From: Forficula auricularia
Lineage: Eukaryota; Arthropoda; Insecta; Dermaptera; Forficulidae
NCBI GenBank assembly: GCA_024734495.1
Contig: JALMQS010000153.1
Location: 11,633,876-11,697,875 of the forward strand
Direction: 5' to 3'
Length of the DNA stretch: 64,000 nucleotides
Shown here: positions 23,315 to 34,126 of the stretch, one piece after another
How positions within the stretch are numbered: position 1 is the first letter of the stretch
Layout of the letters: each line of letters begins with the position of its first letter
Program-made: the position numbers and the translations under genes
Notes under the pieces: generated by a model
The model's input: the letters and a program-made list of their open reading frames with translations, nothing else
The model's database searches: none
Told to the model about the DNA's origin: nothing

Positions 23315-23735
23315 GAGGGTGTGTCAGAAATTTAAGGTCCACAACCCCATAAAAACTTTCTCTTAGTGGTATAAAAAAATGAAAAGTATATTAAAGTAAT
23401 AAAAGAAATTGTTCAAGAGTTAAACATTTTATATGGCAGTTTATCATTCACGAGCAGTTATTTTTTGGAATAGTGTTCAAGATGGTTCTGTGATGTTCGG
23501 AGGGGAATTCAAAAATCAGCTGATTGTCTCTCCCCTGTCTGCTTCATCGTTATTCGATGAAAAGGAAATTTTTTCCCGCCGAATAATCATTGGAAATGAG
23601 ACTATGGTCCATCATTTCACTACAGTAAACAAAGCGGTTTCAATGGTTTGGAAGTGACCAAACGAAATTGCAGATTTTGAAAGCAGAAAAAATAGTGACA
23701 TCATCAGAAAAATGGCTAAAAATAATTATGAAAAC
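23315..23735 (+). mobile_element. mariner-like element remnant
   Basis: CGAGGGTGTGTCAGAAATTT (23,315) has the form of a mariner terminal repeat, and transposase-like sequence follows at 23,433-23,730. No right end was found. The remnant lacks the N-terminal DNA-binding domain. Confidence 0.6.
23433..23730 (+). pseudogene. mariner transposase fragment, frameshifted and catalytically dead
   Basis: The translated segment RRIIIGNETMVHHFTTVNKA corresponds to the 'RIxTGDETWVHHYxPExK' block of mariner transposases. The catalytic Asp of TGDE is Asn here, and Trp is Met. After VSMVWK there is a stop (TGA); the homology continues in another frame as KLQILKAEKIV, equal to the family's 'KxxxxxxAxKVM' segment. 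So at least one frameshift, one stop and loss of a key residue are visible. Confidence 0.7.
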
Positions 23736-23739
23736 AAAA

Positions 23740-24120
23740 GTATTTCAGAAAATATTTTTTTTTTTAAATCTTGCAGTTTTTATGGTTATTTGTATCTTAA
23801 ATGTCCAAAAGGTCTCGTCACATAAGTAATACATTTTATAAACTAAATTAATTTGATTTAAGAGAGGATCACTATCTTTTAATTTTGAAAAAAGGAATAA
23901 GTGAATTGATTGGTTTAAAAGTGGAATGAATATTGTGAACTAATATTTTCTTAATATATTCAGATAACCCTTTAGGGTATGCGAAAGAGATGTATATTTA
24001 ATTTTCTTTATCTCTGTTATTATTATTATTTTCATTAATTTTCATCAAAGATTTTCTTATTTATCATTTATCGACTTTCTAATCCAAATACGGTGTTTAG
24101 TTAATTTTCTTTTTACACAC
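23740..24120. other. AT-rich spacer, nothing recognised
   Basis: No open frame, repeat border or RNA-like motif seen. Confidence 0.5.
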
Positions 24121-24124
24121 TAGG

Positions 24125-24275
24125 CCACCATCCAAAAAAGTTATCGTTAAAGCCTTAACTTAAAAACTGTAGGCTAAGGATAAGGGAGGTTGAAGAAAAT
24201 TATACTAGTCCCCTCAGTCTTAGGCATGATCGAAAATCGAACCCGTACTGGTGGGGATTACTGGTGAGTCGCCAA
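24125..24275 (-). mobile_element. tRNA-like SINE remnant
   Basis: On the minus strand GGGTTCGATTTTCG (24,231-24,244) is a good box B, with a possible box A (TGGCGACTCACCAG) about 25 bases upstream. The flanking text is less AT-rich than the surroundings. There is no visible target duplication, and the family was not matched to another copy in the window. Confidence 0.45.
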
Positions 24276-24289
24276 TTTCGGTATAATTA

Positions 24290-25120
24290 AACTTTAACAG
24301 AGAAAATCGATTTAATTTCTTCAGAATGATAATCATTTATTCAATAAGAAATTCAATTAAGATTTGAACCACATCCTGGGTGGTCTCGACTAGAAAAATC
24401 ATTAAAAATTTGACCATGAAGTTTCAACTTTAAAATAGATATAAATCGCAAAAGGGAATATATATACGTAAGTGATTTCATACTTAATTGGTTTTACAAA
24501 AATGTTTAGAAAATTCTCCTCAAAAGATAATCAAGAATGAAAAAGGTTCATGACCCTTTTAAGAGTGGATAATGAATATGCATAAGCTCTCTATTTTCGT
24601 TGTCTATTTTTAAATACCATTTGTCATTCGATATTTTTGAAATTCAACAAGCAATTCGTCGGATCATGGGTTATGTTTATAAATGTGAGTTGCAAGCGAG
24701 AGCGTCCATTCAGACAATTTTAGCTAGCGCATGTCCTCATTTAAGCCAAAGAAATGATGCATCCCAATCTCGAATTCAGGCTTGCTTATTTTGTCTCGCT
24801 GACTCGTAAGGATGCCTTGATTCGGAATGGAGAAAAATCATAACACCGTACCTTTCGAAATTCTCTTCTACTTATCGTATTTCAAAGTCACTATTTAGAA
24901 TTAATTTCTTATCAATGAAAGATATGGGATGATCGATTTAAACAAGTGAACGAGTTTACATGAGCAGTTGCGTTAAACTAGTCCTAGGATTGATTACTCA
25001 ATATTGATTCTCATCACAATCAAAACATCGATCATTATAATAAAAAAACTACTTTCTTTACAGCTTGTTGACCATGATACTATTCGGAAACCGACTTATG
25101 ATTTTGTTTTGACAAGAATT
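24290..25120. other. AT-rich stretch, no gene seen
   Basis: The 69-codon frame at 24,600-24,809 sits in a less AT-rich patch but has no motif that I know. Confidence 0.4.
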
Positions 25121-25142
25121 ATTATATTAAAAATATTAAAGT

Positions 25143-25208
25143 AAAAAAAAAAAAAAAAAAAAATTCAGTCGAATAGATAACCTCCTCCTTTTTTGAAGTC
25201 GGTTAAAA
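25143..25208 (-). mobile_element. ACCGACTTC repeat, end fragment
   Basis: An A-run (25,143-25,163) followed by TTCAGTCGAATAGATAACCT, CCTCCTTTTTTGAAGTCGGT and TAAAAAT is the inverted left end of the repeat described at 42.0, 50.9 and 57.4 kb. Only about 65 bp are present. Confidence 0.75.
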
Positions 25209-25564
25209 ATAGAGAAATGGCTTGCGCCTTTTTTTTGTAGGGTAGTTAAACCCTTAACTGATCTGCCAAATCAGTTGTCTAAGTAGTAGGGGCTCCCATG
25301 ATTCGAGAAGTTATTGATTTATTTTGATTAGATAATGTAAAATTTTTATATAATATTAATTTAATCTAGCGTTATTTAAATAATTCTCAACTTTAAAAAC
25401 TAAAGATAGTAATTTTATACACATATTTTGATTTTCAATATTTAATATAGGTATTCAAGAAAATAATGGAGTTATACAATTATTAATAATAGCCAGTATT
25501 TATGGAGTGTGATTTTTTAAGGGGGATAAAATTTTCGCCCGTATTTTATTAATTCTAATATTTT

Positions 25565-25800
25565 TAAAATAACGTAAGGAACTTCGTTCCTGACGGGGGT
25601 CCCCCGACCGCACACGTTTGAATTTTTTTTTGCCTTTTATTTTCGAAATATCTGAAAAACGGCTGAAACTATTTATTATTCGCTTTATTAGTTCTTTTTG
25701 TAAAAAACCTTAAAACGTGAAAAAATGTTGTAGATTTGGGCTCAGAGCACAAAAGGCGCCAATCAGCTCAGCGCAAATGGGACTTGGCGCGTCCCTGTAT
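25565..25800 (+). repeat. dispersed repeat with the 'AAAACGGCTGAAACTATTT' block, copy 2
   Basis: GAAATATCTGAAAAACGGCT followed by GAAACTATTT (25,645-25,674) matches the copy at 8.85 kb. The surroundings (GGAACTTCGTTCCTGACGGG, a small inverted repeat, and GGCGCCAATCAGCTCAGCGC) differ. It is non-coding. Confidence 0.5.
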
Positions 25801-26608
25801 CTAAGCCAGAATTGATTCTTAAATTCTTCTGTAAAAGGAAAATGATTTCAATAAAAATGCCAAAATGATCAAATGATTCTACTGTCTTCAAGTCATAAGA
25901 ATTTTCTAATGCATTTGTTCAATCAGTTTCTAATTCTTCCTGATAAAATGTATTAATTGAAGTTTATTCGTGATTAATCTTAAAAAATCAAAGCTAATAG
26001 GGACACATATGTTTGAAGTGTCATTGACATGTTAAATTGAATATAATTTTTTCAAAGTTGATCGATGTCTTATTAGAATATTTAATACTTCAAACATGCT
26101 TTGGATACCTTAAAAAATCCACATTAATAATTATAGTCTATAAAACAGTAATTTTCACGTAATTCAGGCTGATTTCCAGAGTATATTTTGCTAGAATATT
26201 AATTTGTTGATGCACAGAGGTGCAGTTTTTTCTGAGCACAGTTCTTCAATATGAAAGAGGTTGAGTAGGCATGCAGACGTCACATAGCTCGATTAGACAC
26301 CTTGAAACGTCCGAAAACCAGTCATAGTGTTCTTTAATGGCCATTGGCTTTCACACAGTTCCAACTCTCACGGACCATGAATGGAGAAAATTTGCCTTCA
26401 GGATTTGTTTAGTTTGACGTGTGAAAACAGGTTGAAAACCTATCGTCATTTGCTAGTAATCATTTTATTGACTTTTTTGCTTTAAGTTAATTTCATTCTT
26501 AAAACTGTTATTCCATATAAACTCTAGACTCTAGCTACTCTAGTATTACCATATATTCTTGGTTCTTTGTTCATTTCAATTGCATTTTATTAATTTATTC
26601 ATTTGTAA
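25801..26608. other. AT-rich stretch, no gene seen
   Basis: A less AT-rich part at 26,215-26,460 has no open frame that resembles a known protein. Confidence 0.4.
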
Positions 26609-26620
26609 GTACAATTTCTT

Positions 26621-26790
26621 TTTTTTGGCTTTTCGGCCCTTCTAGCCATAACTACGATACTTATTATTATTTTTTAAAAATTCGTTTCTACCCAGGGATC
26701 AGATTTTAGCCGGATGCCTCGAGTCAGATTCGAACCCGGGTCCACTTGGTTAGCAGGCCGGTACGCTAACCCCTAGCCTAACCCGGCCCC
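26621..26790 (-). mobile_element. tRNA-derived SINE with 12-bp target duplication
   Basis: On the minus strand the head contains GGCTAGGGGTTAGCGTACCG (box A region) and GGGTTCGAATC (box B), followed by a body and a 3' end GGGCCGAAAAGCC with an A-rich tail. GTACAATTTCTT lies on both sides (26,609-26,620 and 26,791-26,802), a perfect 12-bp target-site duplication, so the borders of this 170-bp insertion are exact. Such elements are transcribed by RNA polymerase III from the two internal boxes and moved by a LINE reverse transcriptase. Confidence 0.9.
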
Positions 26791-26802
26791 GTACAATTTC
26801 TT

Positions 26803-28020
26803 ATTTTTTTAATATTCAGGTGTAAACTATGTTGGATTTTAAAATTATATTTTGATTTTTCGACATTAAAAGCCAGCTTGTTTACCACTATTCAACCTTA
26901 TATCATATGTCAATTTAGCCTTAAAGCTTCTATTCTAATGTGGGTCAAGTTAGTCATATTATAGCTCTAATAAATGAAAATGATTTATTTATAAATTGTT
27001 ACTTAGTCTCTTCCAGAAAAAAAAAATCATTGTTTCGCCCTGGCTTGACATTAGACTCATTTTAGCGGCCCTCTCAGTTTGGCGACAGGGGCACGTGCCA
27101 CCTACCCCCCTCTAGTTGCGGCCCTGACTTCATATGTTAAAATCCAAAAAAGTTTAATAATTCAGTCATAAGATAATAATATTTAAAAAAAAAAAGTTAA
27201 AAAACCTATCGGAAAAATAAGAATGATGATTCATGGCAATTTTTCTTTCTTTTGCTTCATAAATCTCTTTTTTAAAAACATCTTACTAAAGCAAAGAATG
27301 TATCTTCTGTTATAATGAACTGAATAGACTTTCTACCTATGATTCGGGCAAAACATTTTTAGTAGTTTAAGATGAAGGCTTACTTACACCTTTAATACTA
27401 TATAGTCTCAAATTAACAAAAGTTTAGGTACATATTATTTTGAAAGTGGCGTAAGTTCAATTTTGAAAAAAATGTATTAATGCCAGTTTTACTTAGGCAT
27501 AGATGTCTTTTTTTTCATGTTTAAAATACCGCAGTCAATGGAGTACAATAGCCACATGAATTTGTCAAAATAAATATATTAAATTATATATAAATATATG
27601 TATTTATAAAAACAAAAATATAAATATCTCGAAATAACAAAAATGAACTTAAGCCACTTTCAAAATAAACGGCTCATATCGAATTTTTAGGTATAGGTAC
27701 TTATTTACATCGAGCTTTAGAAGCACTTTTTGAATTATTCCTTAAAATAAATAAAAATTTTTAATTATTCTTATTTGGGAGACTGCACCACTGAACAATG
27801 ACGTGTTTGTTATTAAGTCTACCTGGGTTACAGTCGCGTAGGTTATTGAGCCAGGAAGTACTTCTTCTGGTCGCTTTTTGTTTCCCGTGGATCTTGACCT
27901 GTATAATTAGTTGTAGGAACCTTAACTATTAATCATGCAATGTGAAAATCTTAAATCATTTGAGAATATAATATACCTACCTGCAATGCTTAAATAGCCC
28001 CTGATTCCATTTTTTAACGA
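26803..28020. other. AT-rich stretch with a MITE end at 27.04-27.13 kb
   Basis: Read on the minus strand, 27,126-27,035 starts CAGGGCCGCAACTAGAGG and continues with GGCACGTGCCCCTGTCG, the form of a hAT-like MITE end; no partner was found. The 27,780-27,910 part is less AT-rich without known motifs. The rest is AT-rich. Confidence 0.4.
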
Positions 28021-28049
28021 ATTCATATTTTGGAAAACTTGGTCCGTTC

Positions 28050-28155
28050 CGGGAGAGGCGGCTCGGCTCTTTTGATTTGCTGGACTGGTTTCCCAGGAGA
28101 GCCGCCCTGGGGAGGTCGGGATTTTTTCTTCACTCGCCCGCTTGCATACTAATCG
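28050..28155. repeat. GC-rich island with hairpin
   Basis: AGGCGGCTCGGCTCT (28,056) can pair with AGGAGAGCCGCCCT (about 28,096-28,109) across a roughly 26-base loop. It lies in a 110-bp GC-rich patch inside strongly AT-rich DNA. The identity is unknown. Confidence 0.5.
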
Positions 28156-28500
28156 ACCCCGGGATTGAAATTATCTTTCTAAAATGTCATTAAATAATAT
28201 TAAAAACTTATTTTTCCCTTCTCAAATTTACCAGCCTAAGAATCTCATAAATTATTACTTGACGTGCTTCATTGGTTTTTTCAAATTACTTCCCCCTTCC
28301 CCCCCTGCCCTTTCTTAAATGCTCATCTTTATATCCGTAATTTCTTCAAATGACTCATGCGTGGAGGAAAAAAGGAAATAGTCTTGAATTGTAATATTAT
28401 AAAAAAATAAAAAACTAATCAATATGATAAATCATGTTGATATTTTTATATTCTTTTAATTAACTTGGAATTAATTTCTATAGACAAATCTTAATGACTA

Positions 28501-28752
28501 AGCACACACAGTCGATTTTCAGTCGACGCAACAATTTATTTGGGTTGGTTTTAAATCGTGATGAATTATCAATTTATAAACAACTCTAATTAATTAACTA
28601 AGCTCGATTTTTTATCATAAGTGCTCATCGATCTCTTTTGATTAAACAATCTAGTTGATCTGCAGTTGTGTTGTGTATGCACCTACATTAAACTTAATAT
28701 ATTTATGTCCATCAACTAAACTATGGCTCGAATGAAAATCGACTGTGTGTGC
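28501..28752. mobile_element. 252-bp MITE with perfect 20-bp inverted ends
   Basis: GCACACACAGTCGATTTTCA (28,502-28,521) and its exact inverse (28,733-28,752) bound the element; CTA occurs directly outside on both sides (28,498-28,500 and 28,753-28,755), a possible 3-bp target duplication as in PIF/Harbinger-type elements. There is no coding sequence inside. Confidence 0.8.
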
Positions 28753-28755
28753 CTA

Positions 28756-29235
28756 TCCTAAGGAAACTGAAAAACATTTTATTTTCTACTTCTTAGCGCA
28801 TAATTTAAATAAAATCATGTTTTTAATTTTTTTATTATTATTTTTATCATAGTATTTGTTCACGTTTAAATTAATTATTTTTTATCTTTTGTTTTAGGTA
28901 AGTTTCATAACTGCTTTTAATCCTCAAACCTACCTCGGGATCTGGTAAGTTTGCTTATATAAGAACAAAGTCATTATAATTCACAATTCTTTTATGTTTG
29001 GACTTAGGCATTATGATTGTGAGTATATTAATATATTCAAGACAGCTCCAATTGAAAACATGATAATAAATAAAAAGTTTCAGACTTGGGTTTCTTGTTG
29101 AAATGTCTTAAATATGTATATTACATTAGGGAATAAAAGTATTTAGTACTGAATTAATTATATTTAAAACGTTGGTAAATTAATAACTATAGTGGTAATT
29201 TTTACTATTACTTTGAATTATAATCTCAGTATCAA
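28756..29235. other. AT-rich spacer, nothing recognised
   Basis: No open frame or RNA-like motif seen. Confidence 0.5.
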
Positions 29236-29238
29236 TAA

Positions 29239-29889
29239 CACTGGTCGACAAAAATGTTTTCCTCTTAAACCTAACAATGAATTCCAGTAGAGTTTTATAC
29301 GCTGATTATCATGCAATTTCCCGATTTTTTCCAACACGTCAGAGTTTTGAGATATTATCGGTCAAAATGTCGAAAAAGGCCATTTTGACCTATTTTCAAG
29401 CCCCATTAAATATTAAACAGCAATATTTTAAATCAAAACATTTTGTCGACGTAATAGAAAACATTTTCCTCTTTGATTGTCAAATTACCACTTGTTTTTA
29501 ACTCATTTAGAACCCGAGCTATAACTAAAAAACTAAAACTACGTGATTATAAAGGATAATAAACATAGATAAAAACATGAGGTCTTAGTTTTTTATTTAT
29601 AACTCGAGTTCTAATTGAGCTAAAAACAAGTGGTAATTTGAAAATAAAAGAGGAAACTGTTTTCTATTACGTCAAGAAATTATTTTGATTTCAAATATTG
29701 GTGTTTAATATTTAATGGGACTCCTAAATAGGTCAAAATGGCATTTTCGTCATTTTGACCGATAATATCTCAAAACTCTGACGTGTTGGAAAAATCGGGA
29801 AATTACATGATAATCAGCGTATAAAACTCTACTGGAATCCATTGTTAGGTTTATGAGGGGAAAATCTGTTTAATTTTTGTCGAACAGTG
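29239..29889. mobile_element. 651-bp near-perfect palindromic element
   Basis: The element begins CACTGGTCGACAAAAATG and ends with the inverse GTCGAACAGTG. TAA lies outside both ends (29,236-29,238; 29,890-29,892). The two arms are about 300 bp each and match almost throughout (for example ACACGTCAGAGTTTTGAGAT at 29,334 with its inverse near 29,770; CATTTTGACC with GGTCAAAATG). The 74-codon frame inside is part of the arms and not a gene. A 3-bp duplication with CACTG ends would fit CACTA/Harbinger-like elements, but the family is unresolved. Confidence 0.85.
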
Positions 29890-29924
29890 TAATTATTACA
29901 ATATTTTATAGACACTAGCACTAA

Positions 29925-30020
29925 CCAACATTTGAATCCAGAACCTCACAATTCCGGTGTGCTCGCAGAGCTCTAGCCAAGTGAGATACTGATCTCGCAA
30001 CCAGCCTAATCCCAAATGTC
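29925..30020 (-). mobile_element. tRNA-like SINE remnant
   Basis: On the minus strand TTGGCTAGAGCTCTGCGAG (box A region) and GGTTCTGGATTCAAA (box B, 29,931-29,945) are spaced as in a tRNA. It starts only about 35 bp from the palindromic element. No duplication was found. Confidence 0.5.
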
Positions 30021-30730
30021 TATATGAAGATAGTATTTTATGTGAAGTTTTTCTATACAGTTGATCACGAAAAATGTTTTCTAATTTTTATTTTATAATT
30101 TTTTAAATGGCAAGAATTTATCTGATATTAATATATCTTTGATTCCCCGTTCATGTGCACCCTATATAATTTTGTTACCATAAATTATTAAATTAATACG
30201 TCAAGATCAAGCATGCTTATCTATATAACATAATGAACAAACATCTATTCATTTTATTTATTATATTTTAGAAGAGGCAATTTTATAGTCCTTGAGTTTG
30301 AAGTTTTCCATACTTGACCGGTGGGATTTTATTTAATATTTTTTTGAATTAAAATATCGATAAAGCAAAAACTCCACTTACATTTACAATAATAAAAAAT
30401 GTTAGTTCAGCTTCTGATTGTGCTGCATTTAACTACAATGATCTCTTCTTTTAAGGAATTCACTCCAGTAGAAATAGAGATATAGGGCTTGGGAAGGGCA
30501 TAAAAAATAATATTAATCGAGAGTTTAATAAAATATATTGAATACTGGTCTTGAAAAAAATTGAAAAATAAAAGGTAATACCGAAAATAGAATTAATGGC
30601 GTGATACGACGAGGTCAGCTTAGACAATTTTCTCCCATATTAGAATGTTCAGGGAAATTTTTCAAACAAACAAAATATGAATTAAAATAGTTTTTTTCAT
30701 TCTTTGTGGGATTACATATCTAAAAATATA
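30021..30730. other. AT-rich spacer, nothing recognised
   Basis: No open frame, repeat border or RNA-like motif seen. Confidence 0.5.
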
Positions 30731-30734
30731 ATAA

Positions 30735-30862
30735 TTAGTTTAATAACGAAAATGAATTTACGTCGAATCAAAGATTTTAATAAATATGTTTATATTGCAT
30801 GTAGGAGGGTCCTGCCCCCTCAGGAGTGGAACCCAAGCACTAGTTTGCTTTCCGAGACATTC
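30735..30862 (-). mobile_element. tRNA-like SINE, one arm of an inverted pair
   Basis: On the minus strand AAGCAAACTAGTGCTTGGGT followed by TCCACTCCTGAGGGGGC and CCTCCTACATGCAATATAAA is the same sequence as the plus strand at 30,983-31,110. GGGTTCCACTCC is a box B form. The frames called here on both strands translate this repeat and are not genes. Confidence 0.65.
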
Positions 30863-30982
30863 ACCCCCAAACATTCAACATATGACGAAAGCAAAACATT
30901 TTTAGTCCATTCAATTCGATTGGAATAGTAAAAATTACTGCTTAATTGAAATAAAGATTCAGTATCGGACCATCTAGTTGCC

Positions 30983-31110
30983 CGTAAAGCAAACTAGTCC
31001 TTGGGTTCAACTCCCGAGGGAGCTGGACCCTCCTACATGCAATATAAACATATCTATTAAAATCTTTGATTTGACCTAAATTCATTTTCTCTAATAAATT
31101 GATTAAATAT
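30983..31110 (+). mobile_element. tRNA-like SINE, other arm of the inverted pair
   Basis: AAGCAAACTAGTCCTTGGGT, then TCAACTCCCGAGGGAGC and CCTCCTACATGCAATATAAA. A third copy is at 60.70-60.79 kb. The arms are about 125 bp and separated by about 120 bp, so the pair can fold into a long hairpin RNA if transcribed. Confidence 0.65.
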
Positions 31111-32660
31111 CGCGAGTTGATTTTTTTAGTATAAATTCGATCTTTCTTTCTCAAATAGACACTCATTTCTTTGCATAATAATTAGTGTTTCCTTGCTGAG
31201 AAACAAAAAACATTTTTTATTTTATTTTATTTTTAACTGAAAAATTTTCTCTATTCATTTTCAAAAAGAAGAAAATTGTAATAATTATCAATAGTATTAC
31301 AATTTTTAAACTTAAATTATTATGCGTACAACCTATTACAGTTTCCACTATACCCATTTAGACTACACCTAATCAATTTCAGTGAAACTAAAGCAACACT
31401 ACCACGATAAGACGACAATGATAAACCAACAATATAAAATATCTTAGCGATTATTGATCAGAGAACCAACAATTGCACATGTTGCATAATTTCCCAAATC
31501 TAAAACATATTATGTTAGTCGTAGATAAGAACACCATTAAATCACTAAAAAATAGACAGCACACAAATTATTAAACGAAATTGGTCTTTAGAGAAGCTAA
31601 GGGTGACCTAAGTATAATTTCAATCGAAGAGATAATAGATACATTTGAATAGTAATTATAATTTATTTGAATACAATCATTTTAGATAGAGATAAATAAA
31701 GAGAATGAATTGAAATTCAGAAAGCAAATGCTTAATTAAGTCTTTTTAATAAATATTCAAACAATAGTGTTAAATGACATTTGAAAGCTTAATTCAGGTC
31801 TTATAAGTAGATGCAACAGTTGGTAAAAATAAAAGAAATGTAAGATTATGAATGAATATTTATAATTTAAAATGTGATCATGTTAATCCGACTTGTAAAT
31901 TAAAAGATTTACATGTTTAAATAATACAATATAAATATCAGAATAGTTATACCCAAAGGATAAATTCAAGCGGAAAAATTCAACAGAAAAAACCCAATGA
32001 CCAATTGTATGATAGCATTTAGTTATATGACACAATTATATAAATAATATTATAAAGAGAGAGAGAGATTTTCGTTTCATTAACTCGGGGATCATAATAT
32101 TGAATTTATATCTTGTATGATTTGATTTAATTAGGTATGGCATTGTTTACCATAGCATTTACTTCAAGTACTAACAAGTTAATATCATAATATTAATTTT
32201 AAATAGCTTCAATAAAATTTGTATATGAGAATGGCATAATTGAAACGACAATGGCAAATGAACCTAATCCAAATTATTGGCAATATAAATGGAATTATTT
32301 TAATTTTAATTTTCTGTCTATGAATAAAATATTTTTCAACATTTATGAGAAGAATAATAAATATTAAAAATAATTTATTTTTAAAATTCAGTAGTCTTCT
32401 GCATGCAATTGAAAAGAGAGGGATAGAAAATCCATCTTACTAACCCCCTTGAGCATAAATTAATCCACATTGGTCATTTGAATATCCTTTGTATCTTTGA
32501 ATGCATATATCAGTTTCAAATTTTTGCTTGTATTGGTAATGCTCTAAGTCTATATACCTATACTCTAAACTTGTAGTGAGAAAGTACTTACAATAGTAAA
32601 TAATTATATTATAAAATATATATATATATATATAGCCACCCTTCTGCTTTTTTACTGGTT
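31111..32660. other. AT-rich stretch, no gene seen
   Basis: No open frame above background. There is a short (GA)n at 32,057-32,069 and a (TA)n at 32,614-32,634. Confidence 0.5.
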
Positions 32661-32669
32661 AAATATTTA

Positions 32670-32950
32670 CTTTATCCAATGCGAAGCTTAAGCTTGAGTT
32701 GTTTACCATAAAAGAATTTAGTCTTTTTGATTTTAAGTCAATTCCTCCATGTCGTCAACAATGGTTACCGATAATAATAGAAACATCAAAAATACAATGT
32801 AGAATGGTTATTCCTCAAGTATTAAATGAGTATTGATGGCCATTTTTGACTGCAAATAACCAGTGATATCTGATTAAAAATAAAGGAATAAACATATTAA
32901 TATTTCAAATGACTTTAGATAAAGTTTAGCAACGATCCGTTGCAGTTTAT
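32670..32950. mobile_element. inverted-repeat element with terminal hairpin, copy 2
   Basis: It has the same borders as 5675-6366: CTTTATCCAATGCGAAGC at the start and GATAAAGTTTAGCAACGATC with CGTTGCAGTTTATTT at the end, including the 15-base hairpin at 32,929-32,943. The interior is shorter (about 280 bp in all) and shares little with copy 1. Confidence 0.55.
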
Positions 32951-33119
32951 TTATTTATTTACAATCAGCTTGAATTTAAATACAGGTTTAAGTAAATTTG
33001 ATGACAATCTAATGAACTTGAAGGGACAGCCATCCAGTTTCTCGGGTTGAAAGTTTAACATTCGATCTTTTGAATCCAGTACATGAAATTCTTTCTTCTT
33101 CTGATTATTTCGCTGTTGT

Positions 33120-33410
33120 CCAGAAGAACGATGGCCGATATATTTGTTTGATTTTCCAGTTTTCTTTTAATGTTTAATGAATTGATTCCTTATGACCTCT
33201 TTAACTGATGGTACATACATCAAGATCAATGTGTACGTAGGTTTTCATTTGTACTATACCAGGGGGTATTTAATATGCCTCTGTGGATTTTCGATTGGAA
33301 TCTTTGAATTTTCCTCAAGTTGGATTCACTTGCTGTTCCCCAGTTTTGACAACCATATAGGCTTGAATATTGCTTTGCAAATAATTTCTTTTGTTTTCAA
33401 AGCGAGCTAT
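33120..33410 (-). pseudogene. jockey-like LINE, RT C-terminal remnant
   Basis: Read on the minus strand: LYGCQNWGTASESNLRKIQR, then FQSKIHRGILNTPWY, equals the 'YGIQLWGxAxxSNIExIQRFQSKxLRxIxNAPWY' region of jockey-group elements. Farther on a shifted frame gives SVKEVIRNQFIKH, like the family's 'TVxEEI' stretch. Stops and frameshifts break it. It is a different family from the LINEs at 20.5 and 36.6 kb. It is closed in by the hairpin element on the left and a hAT relic on the right. Confidence 0.7.
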
Positions 33411-33424
33411 GATACTGGCTAAAT

Positions 33425-34118
<694 letters not shown>

Positions 34119-34126
34119 GGCTAACT

